A stretch of 64,000 nucleotides of DNA from Toxonevra muliebris (taxonomy: Eukaryota; Arthropoda; Insecta; Diptera; Pallopteridae): the NCBI GenBank assembly GCA_963691655.1, contig OY829326.1, positions 20,138,878 to 20,202,877 on the forward strand. The letters are read 5' to 3'. Made by a program: the position numbers and the translations under genes. Positions 1-11,414 of this stretch are shown here, in pieces; the stretch's first letter is position 1, and every line of letters begins with the position of its first letter. The notes beneath the pieces are model-generated. The model had not been told where the DNA came from, ran no database searches, and saw only the letters and a list, made by a program, of their open reading frames with translations.

Positions 1-1813
1 GCTTTCTCAAGAAAATTGATCTTACGGCGACGTCGTTGCATTAACTCTTCCAGTGTGGCATCATTTTGGCTGGATACGGTCATTTTGGTTGTTGTTCTAT
101 ATAAGTTTTTAAGGTGTTCGTTTGTTCGAAAAGCGGGCTCGACTTTTTGTTTATTTTTCGAACAATACATCATGATATCTTTAAGATCTAATGACCCGGG
201 AGGCGTGCGTGTAATTACAATTTGACGGTTCGAAAGCGAAAAGTTATACGTGGCCTTAAAGTGATTGATCCATGCTCGATTTGGATTAAAATTATCAATT
301 TGTATAACGTCGCGAAATTCCATTGCTTTCATGCGTATTAGATCCTCGGTGAGATCAGCTTTCGTATGGAATTGTACACGTTGTATAAATTCGTATACGC
401 ATTCACCGAGAAATTTAATTTTACGTCTTTTTATATCCTCTTTATTGGGATCCAAGCTTCGCGCGTGATTCTTGGTCGCTTCGTAGAAATTCATAATGGA
501 TTCTCGATTCGCTATGATGTTCTTGATCTGTTCCCAACTACAGTTGAACATTTTCGCAACTTTTGTGTACATGGGCCTGCAGTCGTACGCTTGTATGGCA
601 CGTACGCGTTCTTCCAGCGTCAAAATGTTACGAACACGCTGTGGACTTGGTTCGATGACAGTTCTGTCGACATCTATGTAGTCGTAATAGTTTTTCTAAA
701 AATATTTCAATTTCAGATTTTTGTTAATACACAGATTCCTTACCTAAGTATTTGTATATATAAAATATATAAGATTTATAAAATATAAATTTATTTTTTC
801 AAAAATATTTTTCCTGATATGAACAATATTTTGGAACAATATTGTAGAATTACCACTGCTGAGCGTAGGGTTCTAGTTTTATAATGAACTTACCTAATCA
901 ATTTTTTTAAATCTAACTAGGATGTATTTCTTTAAAAACATTGGATGGTTAACCGACCTCAAGTCCTCCCCCTTACCAATGAAAATCTCACATCTTTTTG
1001 ATCGTTGGCCATGTTCAAAAAAGATTTTTAAAGGGGCGAAAAAATTAAAATCCCTCGCGTTAGGAAGTCTTAATTAAAAATGTAATGTTTGTGGTTTCGA
1101 TTTTTAGTGGCCGCAATTACTTTTGACGTAATTACATTGACGACGTAAAATTAAATTTTTGACACCGTCTACTCCGTTCATATATATAAAGTAATGACTT
1201 TATATAGTTCAAAGGTGGTTTACAGTTGCTGTGTATACAGTTTTTTGTGATAAACAACTAGTCCAAAGTAAAAAAAATAATGGGTGTTAGACCTTGATAA
1301 ACCCGACCCCAGACATGACAACTAGAAATCCCGAATTATCGTAAAAGTTAATTTATTCACCATTTGATATTGTGTAATAAATTTTTATTCGAGTGAAATA
1401 GAATTTTTACACCACTGTACTTTTTGCTGCCAAGGAAATAATTTAAATGTGAGCCTTCACATTTGCATTTAGGCAAAGGATATGAATAATATTGATGCAG
1501 GCTCCGAGATTCCCCTTCCTCTTTAGGCCCTTTTGCTTCTCGGACAATTATTCAGTACTTCATAATTTTTATGTTCGGATAACTGTGCAAGAAACAGACC
1601 GACGAATGACGAAGCATGCCTCCTTACTATAGACTTCTGACCATACAATTTATTTATCTCTATACCCTGTATTTTTCGCATGTAGAATTATTTTCCAGAT
1701 AAAAAAAAGCAAAGCGAAAGTAAAATAGTTTCTTTTTTTCCTATCAATTTAATTTATACTGATTTTAAATAACTAAAATATAAAATCTTTTCAAATGCAC
1801 TCACCTTATCCAT
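1..1813 (-). CDS. Psq/CENPB-type HTH protein, subfamily A copy 1 (3' end beyond window)
   Basis: Model: exon 1 at 1805-1813 (ATG GAT AAG, then GTGAGT); exon 2 at 695 down to the window edge after a TAG acceptor, open for about 231 codons. The intron is 1,109 bp, much longer than in the sister copies. The protein has a first HTH (starts NILTLEERVRAIQAY, core NCSWEQIKNIIANR) at about residues 22-68. A CENPB-type domain follows at about 85-150, starting RRKIKFLGECVYEF and containing FNPNRAWINHFKATYNF. After it the sequence diverges from its paralogs and enters a basic stretch RRRRKINFLEK, which resembles the start of a second CENPB domain. No DDE catalytic motif is visible in the part seen. Inference: nuclear DNA-binding protein derived from a Tigger/pogo-like transposase. 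Alternative: the C-terminal part beyond the window could change this. Confidence 0.8.
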
Positions 1814-3183
1814 GTTCGTTGAGAAGCTAAACTGTCAAAATCTTAAGTAAACGCAAAAAAAAATTAGCAACGAAATGAGCCGATCCGCTCACAAAACCGG
1901 GAAAACCGGTTCGATTCGTACAAAACTAAAAACGTGTTTATCTCTTACAACAGATGCAAAATAATTCGGTTACTACCATAAACGATGTAGCAAAATAAAA
2001 AACAGGTAATCTATCGAATCAAAACCCGTTCGCCGCCTAACACCAAGCAACGATGACGTCCTACGGTAGCAATAGCGAGACGTAATCAACCAACGAACGA
2101 AATCTTCATGTTGCTTTCAAAACAACTGTTGATATTGAGTTATTGTTGTTGCCTCAGTCGCTGAGAATGTGTCTGTTTTCTTTGCTACGTATAAAACTAT
2201 GAGCACGTATTTTAGCTTTTATTCATAAACGTATGCCACAATATGCAATTTAATAATTTCATTAGACAAAAAACAAAGAAATTGTTATATTTATATTCTG
2301 CTGTATAAAACAAGATTATTATAGCTACCGACCGACTAACAACCGACCGGATAATAATATTGTACTACCAAACACTCAACAACGTAGTACCATTAGCAAA
2401 GACGAAATGAAACTAAGTCGGCTATGAAATAATCAAATGTCTACTTGAGAAATTGTACTACGAAATGCGGGCTCTCTCTGCTATGTGTACAAGCTATTCG
2501 GCATTGCTTACCCTGGTGTTTTGGCATCGAAAACAAGTTCTGAGAGCAACAACGTTAATATACTGTTATTATGTGAGAAGAGAGCGAATTCGCTCTCAGC
2601 ACTGTGTGTGCTCGTTTCGCTCGCTCGTTTGTTAGTTCTTTAGCCCGTTTGTTTGTTTGTTCGTTTGCTCGTTCGTTTGCAGCGTGTTTATATTTTTCGT
2701 TTTATTTTTAGCATTCATTTCGCTTGCATTTTGTTGAGCACATTTTCACTTTATTTTTATTTGTATGTGTGTACATGTGCTTGGCATGAGTGTGTGGTAG
2801 AGTGAATAGAAATGGTTTTCATTTGCATTATTTTGCAGCTATTGCTACAGTGTTTTTCCATGACGTAGTTTCAAAAAATTGCTTGACTTTACAGCATGGT
2901 TTCACATATCTACATACGAAATTTGGAATTTAAGGGCCTTGCGTACAGCGAGTGAATAGTATATAATCTTCAGAACTTATCTTCTTGTGACAAAGTTTCT
3001 TCTTTTCGCTGACAAATTATACACAATACACACTGAAGAGTAAAATTTTGTCATGAAGTTCTGTTTTCTTTAAATGTGCTTATACTTAAATCAAAACAAA
3101 CAACTTTTTTAAACTGTAGGTCCAACCATGTGGTATTCTGACCTCAACAGCCACTTAAAAAAAATAAAAAGTATATATATATA
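1814..3183. promoter_or_regulatory. 5' flank of copy 1 (minus-strand promoter region)
   Basis: Read on the minus strand, the sequence just before the ATG at 1813 contains AGTTTAGCTTCTCAACGA. It matches the same place in copies 2 and 3 and is an initiator-like core block. Homology to the flank of copy 3 (13773-14660) continues in blocks to about 2,750, for example the TTTGCTACGTA block, the GAAACTAAGT block near 2410 and the CTTTAGCCCGTTT block near 2640. From about 2,800 to 3,183 I see only AT-rich sequence. The exact start site is inferred. Confidence 0.5.
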
Positions 3184-4660
3184 CAGCTACTCACACTCAA
3201 AGTGTGATACGGGGTATAAATGCTCTACTATTGAGTTGAGCTTCAAAAATAAAAATCCTAGTTCATATTAAAAATATTTTTATCACAGACTTTATTTTAA
3301 TGAACAAAAATAAAACCAAAAACCTAAAAAAATCAGTTGAAGTCAGGCACAACAACAAAAAACTCCAATGTTTGTTTTTACACTCCTTTTTATGCAGCTC
3401 ACACTAAAAATGGGGCAGTTATAAAATCTTGTCAAAGCCCAGCTATTTTAGTTCGCATACTCAAATTTTTGTAGCTTTAATAAGTGCCTTCATACATATG
3501 TGGTAATGAGGTTGCATTAGTTATTTTAAATTTTGTCGGCAAGAGGTGAAGAACGACAAATTGTTATTAACAAATATAAAAATGGACATGTCGGTTAGAG
3601 AAATCGGTGTTATAATTAGTTGAAAAAGTTGGAAAAAAATGACACTGAGATGCTCGATTTGTCCTAAAAGAAATTAAAAACCATTTGCTACTATCCGCCG
3701 TAGATCTTAAAAATAACTTGAAAGACATGAAAAACCTCGACGTGAGCTCGGAGACAGTGCACTGACTTTTAAGGAGCTTGTCTCAAACCTTTGATGTCGG
3801 AAGTAAATCGTCAGCTAAGACATTAAAATAAATTAATTCATTATTTTCATTGCGATTTTTTTCCTGCCCAAAGGCCCTCTTCACAGATGAGACCAAAATT
3901 AATATTTACGGTCCGGATGGCAAGCGATTTGCCTGGAGCAACCCGTGAGGACAAAGCAATCAAGAAAAGGGTTAAACGTGGTGGAGGATCGCTTACGATA
4001 TAGGGCTGCATGCCTGCGTCAGACGTTGACAAAATACGATGGAAAATATTGTATTGACATTTTGAAGGGAAATGTTCGTGAGAGCGCAGAAAAGCTTGGC
4101 ATAAAAGACTTTTGTATTTTACCAAGACAACGATCCTAAAGAAAAGTCGTAGAATGCAAGAAATTGGTTGCTTTATAATTGTCCTAAAGTGCTTGCACAC
4201 CCCCACAGTCACCGGATCTTAACGTTATAGAACACTTGTGAGCGGAATTGAAGAAAAGAGTAGCTAAAAGGAACGTTAAAAGCATTGCTGTCTTAAAAAA
4301 AAAGGGTTATAGGGGAATGGCAAATTATTGAGCCTTCTTTTTGCAAAAAACTAGGTGATAGTATTCCACGACGTCTTCAAGCAGTGATTGAGAGCAATGA
4401 CAAATCAACGATGTATAGAAAATACTCTCATGTCCCAAAATTCGAGCCTACGATCTTTCAGGTGTCCCATTTTAAGTGTGACCTTCATAAAAAGGAATAC
4501 AAGTATAAACACAGAAATTTTTCTTTTTGTAATTGAATTAAATTTTATTTGCTATGTTATCGTTTTGGTTACTGTATATTAAAATAATGTATATAAGAAA
4601 AAAATGATTAACATGAGCAAGGACTAGTACGCGGTGTCCCACTTTGAGTGTGAGTAGCTG
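3184..4660 (+). mobile_element. Tc1-like element, dead, with near-perfect TIRs
   Basis: Inverted termini begin CAGCTACTCACACTCAAAG at 3184 and end with its complement at 4660; TA dinucleotides flank both sides. On the plus strand, transposase pieces are readable: an HTH near 3550-3620 (ERQIVINKYKNG), the first catalytic region FTDETKINIYG near 3883, GGGSLTI-stop-GC near 3985, QDND near 4120 and SPDLNVIEHL near 4210, with the catalytic E in IEHL. Several stops and frame changes show it cannot make a full transposase. Tc1 family by the DDE-type motifs and TA target duplication. Confidence 0.85.
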
Positions 4661-6189
4661 TATATATATTTACATTTCGTTGCTCAATGCAATTTTCCGT
4701 TCAGGGTTCGGCAACTGTGGAGTCATTGATTACAATAACTCTACCCATGCCCACCATTGGCATTTGTATCTACTTTATCTCGCTGTGTGCAAGTTCAAGG
4801 ATGCCTTTATGTAGTCTGATGTTTCGGCCTAATTTTAAAGGTTTTTTTCGGGAAGTTTTTATTTTAACAAAATAAAATACAATTATTTAAATTTTTTTTT
4901 ATATGTTATTATTGACATCTTTAACTGTACAAATAAAAATGTTTGGAGGTTGTTTTGCGATATTTTATTAGTGTTTTTTACGCCCAAAGTGGACACCTAA
5001 AAAAAGTGTGTGGTTGGCCCGGGTGATTGCAACACTTGAAGTCATCTGAGATAAACATTTTAAATAGAATATTGTTCTGTAGACTTGTCATTCTGGCAGG
5101 TAGTAGATTCAAACATTTTAATTAAAAAATAACAAAATGGTAGACTTCTAAAAAAAAATTCTACTACCTGCGAGAGCCATTGGCGTGTAAAATAAACTAT
5201 TAAAATTTCAGCCCAATATTCTATAAAGCCCAGCTTTATAGAATTTCTTCAAAGCCCTGGGCCGATCAAAAAAACGTTGTTTCGAGAAAAACCCTTTTAA
5301 AACTTTAACAACACATACAGTTTAACCAACAGACGTTCCCGACTATAACTTCGTTAATATTTTGCATTTTGGTATGAAATTTTTACAGTATACTTTCAAT
5401 ATATTGTACATTCAAAATATATAATAAAAAAAATAGATTTTTTGAAACTCGAACACCAGACTACATCCTTAATGAACTTTCGCTCACCCGACTACGTCAA
5501 TAGAGATCTAAGCGTCATTGTGCAAATCCTGTGTGTTGCCTTTGGCGTGACTCTTAGACTGAACAAGTTTATGCTGGGCCGTTTCAATAGATCTTCAAGG
5601 TCTATAAGGGTTCTTCAAATATCATTCAAATAAAATAATAAATGTAATGATAAAATTGTAGCTTTTGGAAAAAGAATTTTTTCAATTTTTTTTTTGTTTT
5701 TTTACTTATGCATTGTGCAAAACGCAATTTAATTTATGCTTAGACCAAAAAATTAAATATAATAGGAAACTTGTAGAAGAAAGCTGTTTGTTTTGAAAAT
5801 AAGTATATGTTTATTTTTAGAAAACAGCAACTTCATGTTCCGATTTCGCTCTACAGTGTGTATAGGCACAAACTATAAATATTTGGAAGAGTAACGGCAA
5901 TGAACATGCTATTTACGTTTCGTAACCGGTTTGTATTTCAGAATGTACCTGTGATATGAAATCACAGAAAGCAAATTGCTGAGACATAATACAGGATATA
6001 TTATAAAAGGTTTCAAATTCTAAAGAAAATGATTTTGACTTTTTCTGCTTTTAGCTAGGTGTGAAAGGATTAAAGATTTATTTGGCCACACTCGGAGAGA
6101 GCTACAACGCCATCACCAGAGTATTAGAATTCAAATTACCTATATTTCCGTGGAGTGATTCAAATAAATGAATTGCATTACATACTTAC
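4661..6189. other. Non-coding stretch
   Basis: AT-rich. An imperfect inverted pair, GGCAGGTAGTAGA near 5096 and TCTACTACCTGC near 5160, suggests a short decayed insertion. A block near 5220-5310 (CCCAGCTTTATAGAAT, then CGAGAAAAACCC) looks like an old repeat. No supported gene, apart from a possible tiny terminal exon of the MADF gene at 6131-6139. Confidence 0.4.
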
Positions 6190-6264
6190 GTTTATAGAAA
6201 TTTCTTTATCATCTTTATTTGTGCACATTAGGCTCTCTTCGTCATTGTTAACGGTTAAATCGAA
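6131..6264 (-). CDS. Possible 3' exons of the MADF gene
   Basis: On the minus strand a TTTGCAG acceptor is followed by an exon at 6264-6190. It is exactly 25 codons, open in one frame only (acidic, starts FDLTVNNDEES), and ends at GTAAGT. A second acceptor (ATATAG) leads to 6139-6131, which reads Val-Ile-stop. The codon content and clean splice signals suggest real exons. However, I cannot link them in frame to the MADF exon upstream through a good donor, because the MITE at 6319-6574 now separates them. Confidence 0.35.
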
Positions 6265-6318
6265 CTGCAAACGAATAATGGTATGAATGGATTACATGTT
6301 ATTATACAAAAGAAACGG

Positions 6319-6574
6319 TGTAAGTCTAAAGGGTCTAAGTGCCAATTTTTTTTTATTTTTGTTTTTTTTTTTGAGATGATAAATTTTTTCGAGCATATTT
6401 GTCCAGTCTAATATGATTTATGTCTTATTTTATGTCTTATTTATTAAAAAATATAACAAAAATACAAGAATGTTTTCTGGGGTCTAAATCCAGTACTAAT
6501 TGCAACCGTTTTATTCACATTTTTTTTTATATACCCGTTCAATGTTTTTGGTACTTAGACCCTTTAGACTTACA
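6319..6574. mobile_element. MITE with about 27-bp TIRs, probable TA target
   Basis: Left end reads TGTAAGTCTAAAGGGTCTAA; the right end is its complement with one or two mismatches. The interior is AT-rich and non-coding. If the TA inside the first bases is the duplicated target, the element is mariner/Tc1-type. It abuts the end of the MADF reading frame: on the minus strand its terminus supplies the TAA that stops that frame and also creates a consensus-like GTAAGT. Confidence 0.75.
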
Positions 6575-6938
6575 TCCTTTCAATTTCAGTAATTGCCTCT
6601 TTTTCATCAGTTTTGTATTGAAGTTCTGTATCATTGCAATGATTTAAAAATGCCAAATCATTATAACACCACAATTTCGGTGCTTCACCACTTCTTTTTA
6701 GACGCGTTTTCTCACTATTCAACTGATTCCGTAAGGTTTTAATTTTCTTTTTTATGCATGATATAGTCACATTTTCTTTAACTTTTAGAACTTCTTTCCA
6801 TATGAAATTGTATTTATCATTTTTTATAATTAGGTTTTTAAATTCTAGATCATTAGTTTGCCATAAGCACGGACAGTCGCGTAATAAATTTATCAATGTT
6901 AAAGTTTGTAGCCGATCCCAGATGTCTACTTGTTCCAT
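6570..6938 (-). CDS. MADF-domain protein
   Basis: 122-residue frame starting MEQVDIWDR. This ATG is chosen over upstream in-frame sequence because the duplicate locus near 12150 preserves MEQLDTWNR at the same place. The MADF domain fills about residues 13-105: LINLLRDCPCLWQ (loading-site W), IWKEV, then the long basic helix around CIKKKIKTLRNQL. MADF domains are Myb/SANT-related DNA-binding modules of insect transcription factors; the usual second half (BESS) is not seen. The gene lies about 0.7 kb downstream of the HTH-less copy 2, same strand. The stop codon lies in the terminus of a MITE, so the present C-terminus (ITEIERM) is probably not ancestral. Further exons may follow at 6264-6131. 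Confidence 0.6.
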   Translation of the reverse strand: MEQVDIWDRLQTLTLINLLRDCPCLWQTNDLEFKNLIIKNDKYNFIWKEVLKVKENVTISCIKKKIKTLRNQLNSEKTRLKRSGEAPKLWCYNDLAFLNHCNDTELQYKTDEKEAITEIERM

Positions 6939-7673
6939 ATCTTTTCTGTTTTTAATTCTCAATATTTTTTAAATTTTAAATTCACAAAACTTTATTATGA
7001 ACTGATCGTGTTAACGTACAATGACTGAATGAAACAGCATTACCATCTTTTGAAAACTTGAAAAACCTGTATGCATTGAGAGGATTGATTTAAGTGTCTA
7101 TGGTTCACGCTAACCGGTTTTGGGTAAAAAAGCGAGGAAAAAACATTGAGCGGCTTAGTCAGTAAACAACAAATTATCGCTCTGCATATTGTAATGAATG
7201 TGGAGGAACACGTTTAGGTTGCAGAACCATGAAATTTAATGTGAAAAAATAAACACTGGTCAGTGAAGTTTTAGATAGTGGAAAACTAGGAGTATTCAGT
7301 TTCAGAAATTAGGAAAAGAAAACCTTTTGATTTTATGGATGGTAGAAAATGGTTAAAATAACAAAACATTAGAAGGAAACCACTTCTTGTTCTCAATCAT
7401 TTACAAAAAACTTAAATTTTGCATTTCTATGTAAAAAATACACTCGCTATGTGAATCCGATATTTTGATATGCCAAATTTAATTTGTTAGCACTAAGCAC
7501 AATACTAAAAATGGGCGAACTACATTACTAGTCATATTCTGAAAATTTTTATAAAATATTTGGACTAAATGAAAATTCATGAGAAATTTTTCTGAGAAAG
7601 ATCTTTTAATTAAAGGTACGACAGATGGGTTACTAATATTTCACATTTTTAAAATCGATTAAAAGTTCATTAT
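6939..7673. other. Spacer between MADF gene and HTH copy 2
   Basis: AT-rich, no gene seen. The part at 6939-7065 matches 12150-12225 (leader of the MADF gene, CCATCTTTTGAAAACTTGA). The part near 7590-7640 matches 12575-12640 (3' flank of the HTH genes), so it belongs to the duplicated unit. Confidence 0.5.
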
Positions 7674-8696
7674 CTATAAACACATAGTTCGTTCACTTTT
7701 TTGGCTGTCTGGGGAATTTTTAAAAATCTCTTCTAATTGCGATATTAAACCAATGACACGAAAATTATTCTCTAACATAGCAAACTCTTCCAATGGCGCT
7801 AATAGCTTTAAAGCATCATCATAGGTGCGAACTTCTTGCGGCAATAATTGCTGCTCTTCCTTATAGCTCTGCTCAGACCAATGCCCTTGACTGTTACTTG
7901 CAGTTTCGGTACAATCATCATCCCCAATGGATTCCACTTTATGTATTTTCATTGGAGGTGGCAAGCAATCATTCTCCATTACTGCATTTGGTACAATATA
8001 TTTTTCTTCGTCATCTTCTGCATCCAAATAGATAATTTTTTTCTTTCTCGCTTGGCTGCGATGTTTTTGAACTTTAGATGTCTGCGATTTCTTCATTGGG
8101 AGTTTTGCGGAACTTTCGCTCAATGCATGATTTCTATTCTCTCGACAATATCTGATAATATCTTTGAGATCCAACGTTTCCGGCGGGATGCGTGTAATCA
8201 CAATTTGACGGTTTGATAGCGAAAAATTATATGTGGCCTTAAAACGACTAATCCACCCACGATTAGGTAAGAAATTATCAATTTGTATAATATCACGAAA
8301 TTCCGTTGCTTTCGCTCGTATAAGATTTACACGTTGTATGAATTCGTACACGCATTCGCCTAAAAATTTGATTTTACGTCGTTTTCTATCCACTTCATTG
8401 GGATCCATGTTTGGCCACATAATCAATGAATCGTATGAACGCATAATGGCATCACGATTAGCTTCAGTCAAAATATGACGAACGTAGGGACGACTCGTAA
8501 TTGGCTCGTCACTGATTCTGCCGCCTTTTTTGGAGTCTTGTGACGTTTTCTGAAATGTAATTTAAAATACAAAGAATATTTTTGTAATAATTTCAATTTG
8601 TGTGTGGGTACAAATTATAAAGAATGGGTAAAAATTATAATGAAAAATTCTAAAAAGTTTATCCTTTTTAAATTCAAATATACTTACATTAGTCAT
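7674..8696 (-). CDS. CENPB-type protein lacking the first HTH, subfamily A copy 2
   Basis: Exon 1 8688-8696 (ATG ACT AAT, then GTAAGT); intron 138 bp; exon 2 8549-7674 after a TTTCAG acceptor. Total about 294 residues. It is very close to copy 3 but has three in-frame losses. The largest removes about 38-40 residues, the whole first HTH, so HILT joins directly to EANRDAI. Ten residues are missing inside the CENPB domain after FIQRV, and four after the IRYC region. The C-terminus differs too (ends NSPDSQKSERTMCL). The remaining CENPB-type domain, basic patch, acidic linker and conserved C-terminal block (DALKLLAPLEEFAMLENNFRVIGLISQLEEIF) are open throughout. Inference: expressed or recently lost variant, perhaps with altered DNA binding. 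A pseudogene caught before its first stop is possible. Confidence 0.8.
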
Positions 8697-10670
8697 ATTC
8701 GGTGAGAACTAAACTCTTGAATCCTTTTAGGTTAAATTATATCAACAACAATAAATGAGCTAACTCGTTCACCAAACATATACAAATTAAATTTGTACGC
8801 TTCACGAAGTCATCCGAAATAAAAATTTACAATCTACCGAATCAAAACCCGTTGCATCTAACGCCAGAAAGGTATTTAGAGAAAAGAGACGACGAAAGAT
8901 TCACCTTTGCTTTCTATAGCAATTGTTGCTATACCCAAATTACGAATAGCCAAATTACGACGACAGAAATGGAAAAAAATATTTTTTCAAATGTAACCAA
9001 CAGTGCGCTTAATATCTTCTGCATACCAGTCTGCAATCAACCCACAAACTCTATTTATTTTCAATCATCACAATAGTCTGTGCATGCATGCAAAGTCGAA
9101 TTATCTTTTCACACGCCTATATCAGTAAATTTCATATGAGGAATTGAACAGCTAGTACACTCGACAATTCTTTAAAATTGGCAGTTTTAAGCTTTTCTTT
9201 ACATAGTTTCAAGCATGTAGCAAGTTTCAGGTATGTAGTTTAATTTTCAATAATTATTAAAATGACTATTACTATGTGTACTAAAGAAAAATATTGAAAT
9301 ATTTATTTTAACTAGAGCTATGAAGAAAGTTCCACGATATTTCTTTATAAATTCGAAAAAATAACAAATAATAAGTATAAAAATGTCAAGTGCAAGTCCC
9401 CTTTTTCGCCCTTCATGAAATGTAGCATATTATTGTAAAATTGTTTCAAATTTGTTCCATGAAATCTCTATATGCCCTTTTTTAGTGAGAAAAAACTACT
9501 CTATCACTATATGTACCGGATTTTGCCGTAAAATATCTTCACAGTTTTTTAGTTATTGTATCGGTGTTTTGTTATTCAAAATTATTACTGTCGCTTTTTA
9601 TTTTACTATTCTGTGAGAAAAATCTGTTGTAGAGGAAACATCTCTGATTGTGTTAAAGCAGATGGAGGTGGAGATGTTCAATAAAAAAAAACAGACTTAT
9701 TTTAAAAAAACTTCGTGTTCTGTTTTTTCATTTATGTTTATAGTAACCGTAGCCACATTGGATCCGCCATTTTGAAAGAGAGAGGTAGTTAAAATAGGTA
9801 GTTAGATTTAATTTTAATTAACACTATTTTAGTTTAATGGTTTTGAATTTTATTTTACAAAAAAAAGCAAAAAATTTAATATTTTATAAGCATAACTATA
9901 TAAATGAGTCGGATACATAGAAACTTTAACACATTTATGTGCATAAAGCATTAATATCATCAAACTTACAAAGATTTAATCAATTGTGTTTTGGTTTTTG
10001 TATTACAATTTGATGAATAAATAAATTAAATTAAATAATCATAAAGAAATTCAAAAAACTATATAATATATAAGAAGAAAACTTGATTAAACAAAAGCCA
10101 TCCGTTAGTTATTCTATATTGTTTTTCCATTTCAAAATTGATACATTACCTTTTTCCTTACCCTGCGTTTACGCTAGGCAGTTTTGCCGAGACAAAAGCA
10201 ATGCACATATTTTTTCATTGCCTTCGTCTCTAGTCACGTTCAGAAGTCGGCTCTACTCCGCCACTGCTACTTGTGTGTTTTATGAACTCAAATTGATCAC
10301 TTTATGATCAACAAAAATTATATTGAACAGTCATGATTTCATTGACCATATTTTTTCCTGATATTTCAGCTAAACATATTGCTGATCTGAGGTCGTTTTC
10401 TAAACGCAACCACTGACTCAGATTTTCTGAAGGCAATAAATGAGACAGCAATTTGACGTAAAAGTAGAGTGGAACGAACTAATTATAAGAAGTGAAGTGC
10501 CTGAGATTTTGTTAGAAATGAATTGTCCTACGTCAGACAGCCAATTTTTCAACTTTTTAACAATTGTCCTCAGAGCATTGTCTGGTGTAAACGTAGCGTT
10601 ACTTTAGGATATACATTTTCATCAAAATCCTTTTCATCAACGAATTCTTCATTTGCTTTACGTTGTGCAT
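8697..10670. other. 5' flank of copy 2 and AT-rich spacer
   Basis: On the minus strand the first 20-25 bases before the ATG (AGTTTAGTTCTCACCGAAT) match copies 1 and 3. Weaker homology runs to about 8,960 (TATAGCAATTGTTGCTAT). Beyond that I see AT-rich sequence without a supported gene. Confidence 0.4.
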
Positions 10671-10674
10671 TACC

Positions 10675-10810
10675 TACTTTCTGAGTTCTGGGCTCTATTA
10701 TAAATAAAATGACTCGGAAGGTTTTGGGGTGAATGGGTTCAGTTCCAGTACAAGATTCTCTTACCGCAATTGAACAACTTCTACAAGAAAAAAATTTCAC
10801 TATTTGTATA
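10675..10810. repeat. Duplicated flank block, partner at 14680-14820
   Basis: Shared order of short matches with 14680-14820: TATAAATAAAATGA, then a GTGAA(T/C)GG(G/A)TTCAGTTCCAG core, then a (G/A)AAAAAA..TTTCAC end. It lies upstream of copy 2 as its partner lies upstream of copy 3. This is either part of the segmental duplication or an interspersed repeat. Confidence 0.5.
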
Positions 10811-10890
10811 AAGTTTCATCTTAATTTTCCGTTCCCAAATTCCAATATTTTTTCCATGTTCAGGTAATGGTTAACATCACTTTTTATGTT

Positions 10891-11024
10891 GTTGGGTTCA
10901 CTGTATACGAATACAAATCCGGTATCAGTATTTAAAAATAGCAGGTACAATATAGCGGCTTTGTGGAAATGTGCAATGTGCAAATCCTGATACCGGATTT
11001 GTATTCGTATACAGTGAACCCAAC
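10891..11024. repeat. Perfect 38-bp inverted repeat with 58-bp loop
   Basis: Left arm 10891-10928 starts GTTGGGTTCACTGTATACGA. Right arm 10987-11024 is its exact complement as read. A second, weaker inverted pair crosses it (GGTACAATATAGC near 10944 and GCTATATTGGGGTACAC near 11030). Could be a foldback element or rearranged MITE end; no coding sequence. Confidence 0.8.
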
Positions 11025-11039
11025 AGTGTGCTATATTGG

Positions 11040-11414
11040 GGTACACTAACGCACCCAGAGATTTTCCAGGGAGGGAATTGTTTGTGAAATCTGATAATTT
11101 TTGATAGATTTTTAAAAAAAAATGTTATCATAAAGAGCAAGTTGAAACCCAAAAGTAATAGTTAAAAATATCAGGACGAGAAAACTCGTCCTCCCGGCTT
11201 CGTTTGGACAAAATATCTTGCAGTGGTTTAAATTGTATTACTTACGTTTATGGAAAATTCTTGATTTCGAAGTCATTAATTAAAAATCAGTTTTAGCGTC
11301 TTAGAAACGACATGATGCATTAGTTCTAAAATTTTTGAAAATTATTAAATTCTAGTTTGTGAAATATTTTAATTTCCTTCTAAAAATATATTTATATAAT
11401 TTTTGGATGATTTC
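11040..11414. other. Non-coding stretch with small hairpin
   Basis: AT-rich. An 8-bp perfect stem with AAAA loop (AGGACGAGAAAACTCGTCCT, 11172-11191) followed by CCCGGC is the only structure I see. Confidence 0.4.

Noticed and set aside
365..790. Plus-strand frame of 140 codons
   Set aside because: Antisense shadow of copy 1's HTH exon.
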